Assembly: GCA_947652605.1 (NCBI GenBank)
Contig: OX393579.1
Coordinates: 21,411,674 to 21,475,673 of the forward strand
Length of the DNA: 64,000 nt
Origin: Elmis aenea
Lineage: Eukaryota; Arthropoda; Insecta; Coleoptera; Elmidae
Reading direction: 5' to 3'
The position numbers and the translations under genes were made by a program. The notes below the pieces were generated by a model that had not been told where the DNA came from, did not search any database, and saw only the letters and a program-made list of their open reading frames with translations. Shown in pieces: positions 55,895-64,000 of the stretch (the first letter of the stretch is position 1; each line of letters opens with the position of its first letter).

Positions 55895-56340
55895 CAGTGT
55901 TTCTCAACCTTTTTGTATTTCTATACACAACTTTATTGCGCTCCCCCCTTTATCATCTCAATTTTTATTTCGCCCTTTGGAGGGCGCGTCTTGCACCTTG
56001 AGACAAAATGCATAAATAATTAAAGAAATCTATTTTAGTTATTTAATTTTTGTATTAATATTGCAGGATATTTATCTTATTTGTTGTAGTTCAATTACAT
56101 TTTTTTTTAAATTAAAATAAGTATTGTATTTGTTGTTTTTTTTGTATTAATAAGTAGCCACTTCAGCAGCAAGACACTAAAAAGTAGAACAACAATAAAG
56201 AAACTTTCTCTATAATTTAGTGTATTGACAAAATTAAACTTGATAGAAACCGATTTTACCGGCCAAAATACGATTACCTACCATAAACCGGTTAATAAAA
56301 ACGACACGGCCAGTTACCGATTAATCGGTGCATCCCTATT
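55895..56340 (+). mobile_element. hAT-like left end and a separate GCATCCCTA end
   Basis: CAGTGTTTCTCAACCTTTTT at 55895 is a classic hAT end, followed by a GGGCG-rich block (to about 56010). No CACTG partner is present. Near 56260-56338 a CCGGTTAATAAAAACGACAC stretch ends GGTGCATCCCTA, another hAT-like right end, from a different family. Confidence 0.45.
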
Positions 56341-56751
56341 CTTCGAGTACTTTTCGTATTGTATTACCTGTCCACGTCGTTTATAGAACAGCAGCTTTTA
56401 TACAAAAATGTCAAAATTACGTCAACAATTCAAAAATTTATTATTTACTTCTTGAAAACTCGTATGCACAGTATTAAATATTTCTTATGTGATTAATTTA
56501 ACTAAGAATAATTCAATGAAGCTTCATCAGTTTCAAGAATATATTCACGAACTGAAATCTCAATACAGTGATCTCATTTTTTACGCTAAAATTCGATGGC
56601 CGAGTCCTGGAAAATGTTTAGAAAGATCTTGGAACTTGAAGTAGAAAATTCGGAATTTTATGAATAAAAATGGTTATTAAACTCCTGACCACTACAGTAA
56701 TAGTATATTGTACTATTGTACAGCTACTAGGTACAACTAGTACTGAAAAGC

Positions 56752-57139
56752 CAGGGGTTTGGAGCGGAGCACGGAGCAGTGAAGCAATGGGTTTTTGCCC
56801 GTAACAGGATCGGAGTCCGGAGCAACTAATTTTGATTGCTCCACTGCTCCAGTTTATTATGTACAATTTTTAAAAACACAACTTTTTGTTCCTTTTTTTC
56901 AACCTTTGAAGATCAATAATTTGTTTTTTCAAACATTTATTTAAGTTCACTTCTTTGTTAGGGTCAAATATTGTTATTTTTGATCAACTTCTACATGTGC
57001 GGTAAAATTAAAACTTTGTTTTAAAAAACATTTTTTTAAATCAAAATGTTAACAACATTTGGAGCATAGAGCGGAGCTGGAGCAGGCATTTTAATGCCGG
57101 AGCGGGGCAATTAAAAAATTGGACTGCTCCAAACCCCTG
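56752..57139. mobile_element. hAT-like MITE, CAGGGGTTTGGAGC ends
   Basis: This is a 388-bp element with ends CAGGGGTTTGGAGCGGAGC and GCTCCAAACCCCTG. Inner GGAGC/GCTCC motifs occur many times in both orientations (for example GAGCGGAGCTGGAGCAG). Flanking 8-mers TGAAAAGC and GTGGAAGC agree at only half their positions, so the duplication is unproven. A truncated relative is at 51204-51345. Confidence 0.7.
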
Positions 57140-57144
57140 GTGGA

Positions 57145-58275
57145 AGCTGAATAAATCACACGAGTATGAATGCGAGTGTGGAATATTCTTTCAGCACGTG
57201 TTGTCCACTATACTTTTTTTAGTTAGTGACATAATTATAAATTCTATTAGAAAAGTGGGAAAACAATTATATTTTCCATTTTTGGTGACTCTTGACATTT
57301 AAGAGGTTAAATTGGACTCATGTCACAAGCTACGATTTTAAAATTAAATAAATTAATACTGTTTTACCTTTTTACAATTCACCCATTTTGAAAACAATTT
57401 ATTTTTCACAAATTACACTACACACTTGTAGAATGTAAGGTTAGAATTTATGCACAAATTCACATCGACGCGACCGCCTCTGTATGTGGGAGCCTTAACT
57501 ATACAGCCTGCATGCAGAAGTAAGAGGATTTTTACGCACAGTAAACAAAAAGACCAGTTTCATATAAACGATCAAAGTATAATCACGTCAAACTAGACAA
57601 TTAACAGTGTACAGTACGTACATGTGTGTTTACTATTAGCCAAAACGCCGATAAAATCGTATGTATTGTGATTATAGAAAAAGTTTTGTTCAAAACTCGA
57701 GTTGTAAAGCAATTACGCCCACATTAGAACAATATTATTCTTTTCATACCTATAAACAATTTCTTTTGGATATGGCTACCTAAAGCCAATACTGAAAGAT
57801 TAGCAAGGAGCGTGTGTATGTGTCTTACACTCTTACACACTACACAAAATTTTACTTAACATACTTTCTATCAGATTACAATATTTACGACTTACTCGGA
57901 AGTATCCTATTATATAAATGGTTTCTTCATGTTTATTTATAACAATCGCCTTGGCGGGGATGTTCGTCGTTCGTTTAGATAATCCCAAGCGATTTTATTG
58001 ATATGTTGTACACGCAGAGAAAGCTTTGAATTCGAAATGACGCATTTTGTAAACAATAGAATCTTTTTTTTTTCTGTAGAAAGCATAGCAAACCCAATAT
58101 TAAAGCCAACTAAATAAAGGAAATTATTGTAGCGAAAAGTTACTGTAAATAATATAAATGAGAACTATTTAAAATTACAGTTTACTTAATAGCTTAGTTA
58201 GCTGAGAGAAGTAAAAAGTTAAAATAAAATATGTGTAATATTACTTTTTCAACTCTCATAGCTTAAAGACTCTAA
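57145..58275. other. AT-rich stretch with a solo MITE end
   Basis: CGCCTCTGTATGTGGGAGCC at 57476-57495 is a solo right end of the family at 42824. No other element or coding motif is seen. Confidence 0.4.
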
Positions 58276-58433
58276 AACCCGATTGCATAAAAGTTGAACC
58301 TAGGATTAACCCCGGGTCGGGGTATAAACCGCGTTAAACGTAGAACTACACAAAATTGCAGCATAATAATTGGCGCTGATTTTTAGGAATTAACTTGTAT
58401 TTTAACACTAGTGCTACTTTGTGCAATCGGGCC
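58276..58433. mobile_element. TIR element with CCCGATTGCATAAA ends
   Basis: The left end is CCCGATTGCATAAAAG and the right end CTTTGTGCAATCGGGCC. The span is 158 bp, with AACCTAGGATTAACCCCGGG inside. Related ends lie at 5442 and 52853. The boundary duplication is ambiguous, and a Harbinger-type assignment is only possible. Confidence 0.6.
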
Positions 58434-58773
58434 TAAGGATTTTATCTTCTGCAATATATTTCAGTCATTATCAAAATTATTTTATAACATTCTACATACT
58501 GCTTTCTTGTCCATTAAAACTGCCAGTCGCGTTTACAAAATATCTCTTCATTCTTAAAAAAAAAGTTCAATCAACAATTAAAGATTAACTTAAAAAGGTT
58601 TCTCTAGTTGTTTTATAAATCGTTTTGCTAAGAAGGTTAAAAAGTATTAAAACTTAAAATATTAGTGCGACAGTATTAAGATTAAAATCACTTTCATAAC
58701 GAAAATCTTGATGCTAAAATTACAAACATAATTTTGTTTCGTAAGGAAAATGTTTTTGTATCTTTTCAAATCT

Positions 58774-59135
58774 CGTCCCAGTTATTGTGAACAGTATGTT
58801 GATCTCGTAAACGGCAAAAGATACAGAGTTGGTTAAATGAGTCAAAATGATCTATGATTTAAGAGCAACTAAGTATTCTATGAAAAAAAATCTTGAAAAA
58901 AATTAACACTGTGCTATTCATAAAAAACTAAATAATCACGTTTTCTATTGTTGTTCAAAACTTGCTAATTTAAAATCATACTCACAATATTATGCAACAT
59001 TATCAGAAAACTTTTTTGTTTTGATTTAATATTTTTGTTAATAAATATTACATATCTTCATTTGTTTTTGTTATTTCAACATCAACTTTCTTACTTTAAA
59101 TACGGGTTGTAGTTGGTTGTGACACCATAAAAAAA
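58774..59135 (-). repeat. Inverted copy of the 52440-52760 arm
   Basis: GTCCCAGTTATTGTGAACAG, then GATCTCGTAAACGGCAAAAG, CAAAATGATCTATGATTTAA and GTAGTTGGTTGTGACACC mirror the right part of 52351-52766. The first CAGGGT bases are missing. Its terminus points left while the 52-kb copy points right. Confidence 0.7.
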
Positions 59136-60644
59136 TCTTTTGTTAGGTTTACCTTTAAGAATAAGATATTGAGTTATTACAATATTTGTGTATTTATTAA
59201 GTATAATCAAGTTCTACACCTGACGGTAGAGGGGCTCATGTCTAAATAAAATTAAAATAAAGTTTAATTAAACTGGCCATAAAAAGAAAACAAAACATAT
59301 AAATAAGTAAACTAGCTGTACTTAATAAAACAAAAAAAATTAAATAACTTTAGAATATTTGACATTTTATAATAATTATTAGTTACTATTACTATTGAAT
59401 CTAAATTAAATCATGCGTTCAAAGTGTAGCCCACTCTCCATGAGCAATACAAATTTGGGATCTGCATTTTGTAGATAATAATGTTTTCCTAAGCACACTA
59501 CTGTTTGTTTAACGAAATGTTTGATAAAACAGCGAATCTGAAATAGATAATTAAATAATACAACTGATGAAATATTATTAGGTATTTTAAGTACTTACAG
59601 TTAATTAAATAGTGTTTAAAAGCGTACCAGTGAATAATAAAATTTAGAAATCATGCTTGTAAACTAATTTAAAATGTTTTATTACTTAACAATGCCCTTA
59701 AAATCACGGTTAAACAGATAAAGTTACCACGCTAAAAAGTCTCTTTCAACCAAAAAATTTCTTTTTTATAAAAACATGATCTTTTGTGTTTATATTATTA
59801 ACTTCATTTTGTTTACCTTGATTGATGGTAGACAGAGAAACAGCAAACCTTTTTGCTAATTTAAAACATTTTCCAACTCGTTTTTTAGAACGAACAGCTC
59901 ATTAAATACGGATTTCAGATTTATTATAAAGCTCCCCATTTCTTCTTGGGCTTTTCAAATCGAATGCCCGCGCACTACGTGAGACATAATTGGTTGAGCT
60001 TCTCAAGATAATAGCTACATTAAACAAATTAGTTATCCTGTATCTTAATTACTCTTTATGTCGCAGTTAACTGTAATGATTCTGACATTCTCGAGGATTT
60101 CGTGGATCATCAACCAATTAGTATGTGCTGGTGGTTGGTGGTCCCTTTCGAGTTATATAATTTCAATAAAATTCTAGATCTTATGAGAAGTTTGCAGCAA
60201 GCTACATTAAAATATATACGTTTAACTACACAAAACCAACTGTTAAATCTTATTTGGTTCGTTTTATTGGATTGCGTGGAAAATTAATTACAATACGCTT
60301 ATAGTTTTTGTGAAACGTTGTTTAAAACTAGTGGCTGATCGCAAGTTAGAGTCGAGTAGCTTTTGTTATGACTAACATTTTATAAGTTAAATCACTGTTT
60401 ATTATTTGGATTACATAGTCTGATTGTACACGTTTTGTGCATAATTAAGGACTTTATTTTGTGCTAATCAATAGCAAAGTTTAAACACTTTCATTGTGTT
60501 ACTTTTTATGTTACACTTGCTGTGTTCGGGTCAATTGCACCCAAAACTTAAAACTTAGGGTTTTTATTTTTTTTTATTTTTTTTATAGATTACTTTACAC
60601 AAAAAAGGTTTATTTAATGGAAACCTACAATCTAAAACGAAATA
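59136..60644. other. AT-rich stretch, possible decayed transposase traces
   Basis: On the minus strand near 59780-59970 the translation shows SARAFDLKSPRRNGELYNK and, further on, GKCFKLAKRFAVSLSTINQG, which looks HTH-like. Near 59430-59540 it shows KHYYLQNADPKFVLLMESGL. The pieces are too decayed for me to name a family. No paired ends were found. Confidence 0.3.
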
Positions 60645-61200
60645 TATACAAGGTTGCGCAAAAGTATGGTAACAGACTAGTATCTAGATTCTAGAATACT
60701 ATTGCAGATATAACAATAAAATTTTGTATTTAAGCGTTATGGCATTTTTCGGATTCGATGAAAATATTGAGGTGGCAAAACGACTTCCGGTTAAACCGGA
60801 AACGGACTCAAACTTTGAAATTTTAAATAGAATATTTTTTATTTTCAGATCCTTTTTACAATTTACTTTAAAAAAATGTATAAGACTATATGGGTCTAAA
60901 GTTAACCGTTTTCGTATAATTGACATTTTTATGAAAATTTTGAGCTATACAGCCCTTTCAATTTTTTTTACATTTAAGTTGACAATAGATTAATTTATAC
61001 CTTGCGCTAGCAACATTTTTAAAATATTATACAGAGTGTTTTTACGCTTTCTCAAACTTTAAACATCGATAACTCAATTTTCGTAAATACAACACAGCTA
61101 TTTGTTTTTACATAGTCTTGTAGAAAATTTAAATGTATTTCAAACACATTCAGGATGTTTTATACCTAAAACTAATGTTTTTCGAGATATCGCGATTTTA
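60645..61200 (+). repeat. Dispersed repeat family A, copy 3
   Basis: TATACAAGGTTGCGCAAAAG opens the copy. GGAAACGGACTCAAACTTTG, TATATGGGTCTAAAGTTAAC, GAGTGTTTTTACGC and CGAGATATCGCGATTTTATT follow in the same order as copy 1. An 89-codon plus frame and a 75-codon minus frame within it are not conserved in the other copies. Confidence 0.65.
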
Positions 61201-61563
61201 TTGTAAAAAAAAAAACTGATTTCATCTCGGGTCGTAAATGCTATTTTTTCTACGAATTTAAAATTATATTACAGAACGAACGTTAATGTAAGCGAACCAA
61301 ATGACAATTATTATGTATAAAGTATTAATTATTAATTTCATTTCCATAGCGACACCACCACACTGACATTGACAAAAATAAAATTGTAACCTGCAAACGA
61401 AATATATTTAATATCAATTTTTGTACCATTCTTAGGCTTTTATATAAAATGCTACTTTAAAATTTAATTATTTGATAAGAATATTAACGCTATTTTAGTT
61501 TTGTATGAGTTTAAGCTAAAAAAGTAGGAAATTTTACAATTTGATTTTGACTGACATTGTTTC

Positions 61564-61607
61564 CGCCACTAGTGGCGAAAGTTAATTTTCGCCACTAGTG
61601 ACGAAAG
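61564..61607. repeat. Two CGCCACTAGTG palindromes
   Basis: CGCCACTAGTGGCG is a perfect 14-bp palindrome (61564-61577). It is repeated as TTTCGCCACTAGTGACGAAA 10 bp later. It may be a fold of a small TIR element. Compare the CACTACTAGT ends at 6681 and 7228. Confidence 0.6.
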
Positions 61608-61849
61608 TAAAACATTCATGTAGGGTAGGCAGTGAAAAAAGAAAACTTTCATATACATGAGTAGAAAAAAGTTTTTAAATATTATTAAAAAACTAGGGCG
61701 GAAAAATTACTATCTCATTAATGCACAAGTTTTAAAAATAACGACATCAAAAACGAACAGAGCATTACTGGTCACACCAAATATAATTAATAGGTTTGTT
61801 CCAACAAGTACCCCGACCATGCGACGTACTGTCAGGATTCTGCGGAGTA

Positions 61850-62113
61850 TCATATCGCGTTCCATCACAGTCTCTGACAGTTCACCTGACGGTCAGTCAT
61901 TCGTTCCATCAACTCTCAAATCAATTCATGTACAGGTTTGCAGAAGATCAAAACAGAACGAAGGGAAGAACTCTTGATGGGATTTTTACACGCATGCGCT
62001 ATTCATATCTAACGTAAGCTCTGGTAGCTATGCATCGCCCTCCCAATCCCATTTAGTACTGAATTCTTTAGATGTTTACCCTTGCGATGCGCTCATTTCT
62101 ATGAACCCAATAG
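61850..62113 (+). repeat. Dispersed repeat, uninterrupted homologue of the FB5 flank
   Basis: TGGGATTTTTACACGCATGC, CTCTGGTAGCTATGCA and CATTTCTATGAACCCAATAG match 44830-45096 in order. Here the sequence continues past CCCAATA without a foldback. A 106-codon plus frame at 61657-61977 overlaps it and has no motif I recognise. Confidence 0.6.
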
Positions 62114-63039
62114 ACGCAAATGTCATTTACTACAGTTAGGCCAGTCATAAAATCGTTCCAACAACTGCTAATACTGGCCAATACATTTATTAGTACATAG
62201 TTCTCGCATGCGAATAAACTACTTTTATACATGGATTTGTTTTAAATCGCTTGTTGGAATAAGCCTAATGCAAATAAGAAACGTATGCCTCATTTTTATG
62301 TGATATCAAATTTTAAATAGTTAGGTAACGTACACAAAAAAGTTAACATTTATTTATCTGCAATGAAAACTTGTTTTTGAAATACTATTTTATCGCAATT
62401 ATTTTTAAACTTAGTAAAGCGTTTCCAAAGTTAAGATTAATTTAACTGTTTTTATTAAAAAAATGTATTTGTACCCACATTTTTGACTGTTTCAACACGT
62501 TCTAAACGACACGGTATAGATAATCGTAAGTTTAAATTCATAACGAACGTGCTAATACAAAAAATAATCACCAATAATGGCACGTTTCAGAAAGATAAAA
62601 CAAATTTTTATGGTATAAATCTCATGAAATTTTACTGAAATTAGTATTCTTATAATTGCGATATTATTTAGAACTAATAACTGACAAAGCGTCATTACTA
62701 TGTTTTGTAGCGGATTTTGCTACTTAACCATTCTCATATGTTTGGTTTATGGTGGCAAAGTTCATACAAGTGAAAATAGAAATATTCAAGTTGTAAAAAA
62801 TGTAAGTATAACAATATTTAATTTTACCACCCTTTGTGAACTTTATAAAATATTTCGTAGAGTATACCCATATAGAAGCAAAAACACAATTAATTGTTAA
62901 AAACTAACTTGTTTGTACTACAGAAAAATATGTATTATTTGACAGAAATAGTCGTTGCAATTGTTTAATCATGACACCAAGGCCCACTGTGCTGAAACCT
63001 TAATTTTGCAATTTTTCATATTTTACCTAGGTTAAGCGT
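62114..63039. other. AT-rich stretch, nothing recognised
   Basis: No paired ends, tandem repeats or coding motifs. Confidence 0.45.
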
Positions 63040-63440
63040 ACGGATGCTATACATGGTTGAAAAGCATTTGTTATGGAGATTTAAAAAATGCAAAAATCCG
63101 ATATGGCGTCCGTAAGAAAAACAAAAGTTTGGTATGACCACGCGAAACATAGTAGGCCTAGAATCTTTTTAAATGTCATTTTTAAAATCCTTATTAGTTG
63201 CTTCTCCGATCCTGAAAATTAGGCGCACAAATAATATCAAATAAAGGTTATATGGAGGTTTTAAGAAAATGTACATTTTTCGTTTTCATCGTGGTATTAC
63301 GTAACATGATAAATTATTGAAAATGTAAAACTGAATTATTGTTACGTATGTAACTGCGCAACTTTCCCATTTAACCGAGTTTGTATTTCTAATGGTTTCC
63401 GAAATACTCATGTACTTCATTTTAAACTGGACCCCCTGTA
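63040..63440 (-). repeat. Solo foldback-type arm
   Basis: Read on the minus strand, the end TACAGGGGGTCCAGTTTAAA is followed by TTTCGGAAACCATTAGAAAT and ACAAACTCGGTTAAATGG, the same shared motif as FB4. CGATATGGCGTCCGTAAGAA near 63098 resembles an inner FB4 block. No partner arm is present. Confidence 0.55.
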
Positions 63441-64000
63441 CAGTGCTGCGCAAAAGTATGGAAGCAACAAATATCTATTACACTATTAATGATATTAACA
63501 ATAAATGTTGGTGTCTGACTATTATCGTTTGTTCAGAATTCGATAAAAATATTGAATTTGCAATATCACTTCCGGTTTAACCGGAAACGGACTCAAACTT
63601 GGAAATTTGAAATAAAACCCCCTGTACATATTTATAAATTTGGATTCCCCTTCAAATTTATTATAAAAAATGTAAAAGGTTATATGGGTCTAAAGTCAAC
63701 CGTTTTCGTGAAAATTGCATTTAAGTATAATAAATTTTTACCGATACAGCACTTTCAAATATTATCAACATTTAAAACCTTGAAGGCAATAGAATTTCGT
63801 TTAAAATTTATGTTGACAATAAATTAATTAACACTTTGCACCAGCTACATTTTTAAAATACTACACAGGGCGTTTTTAATGCTTGGTCAAACTTGTGACA
63901 CAAATTTCAGAATAACGGTTCACTTTAAACCCATATTACCTCATACATTTGTAAATGTAAATTTGAAGAGGAATCCAAATTATATAAAAATATACAAGGT
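63441..64000 (+). repeat. Dispersed repeat family A, copy 4 (runs off the window)
   Basis: CAGTGCTGCGCAAAAGTATG opens the copy directly after the solo arm. GGAAACGGACTCAAACTTGG, TATATGGGTCTAAAGTCAAC and CACAGGGCGTTTTTAATGCT follow. It is collinear with copies 1-3 up to about 63900. Confidence 0.65.

Noticed and set aside
52351..59135. One giant foldback of 6.8 kb
   Set aside because: The CAGGGTG termini of the two copies face inward, the opposite of a foldback, so I treat them as separate insertions.
61657..62017. Frames of 106 and 73 codons (plus)
   Set aside because: They overlap a dispersed repeat also present at 44830-45096, where the frame is not kept.
7..64000. Search for tRNA, rRNA, CRISPR array, bacterial promoters and terminators
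   Set aside because: No cloverleaf with A and B boxes, no rRNA-like GC-rich conserved blocks and no regularly spaced repeats were seen. The window is eukaryotic repeat DNA.

Overview
The window is AT-rich eukaryotic DNA built almost entirely from decayed transposable elements. The transposon families (mariner, Tc1, hAT, piggyBac-like and PIF/Harbinger-like elements, LINE fragments with (TTA)n or A-rich tails) fit an insect. A beetle is my best guess, but that is inference. I recognise no intact host gene, tRNA, rRNA or CRISPR array. Every coding trace I can identify is a broken transposon gene.

Layout. 1-8 kb: a dispersed repeat, a hAT MITE, a 1.3-kb foldback, a piggyBac-like MITE, a LINE reverse-transcriptase fragment and a hAT transposase tail. 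8-13 kb: a hAT MITE and a nested foldback. 13-16.2 kb: a rearranged Tc1 element carrying a LINE insertion, then a mariner fragment. 17.7-23.1 kb: two foldbacks, the second inside another terminal-inverted-repeat (TIR) element. 23.7-29 kb: two TIR elements and a foldback containing a perfect hairpin MITE. 31-39 kb: a LINE RNase H fragment, palindromic elements, Harbinger-like fragments, a 14/16-bp minisatellite and a helix-turn-helix (HTH) transposase fragment. 40.4-41.75 kb: a mariner with both ends and TA duplications. 42-64 kb: a hAT MITE, a nested MITE, two or three more foldbacks, a Harbinger-like MITE and further copies of the dispersed repeat.

The main signal is a set of seven or more foldback elements beginning with TA-CAGGGTG or a close variant. 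Their arms are 50-560 bp and differ between elements, but several share two short internal motifs. Three of their central loops contain remnants resembling transposases of the kind with an N-terminal HTH (DUF4817-like) and a C-terminal DDE_3-like domain. The 17.8-kb foldback holds an N-terminus, the 27.1-kb foldback holds a C-terminus, and the 1.9-kb foldback holds a possible start. I infer that each foldback is one end of a larger Tc1/mariner-like transposon whose terminal part was copied in inverted orientation. At 45.1 kb the inverted duplication also includes 70 bp of flanking DNA, which points to formation at the site.

All family assignments come from reading translated motifs by eye. 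No database search was run.
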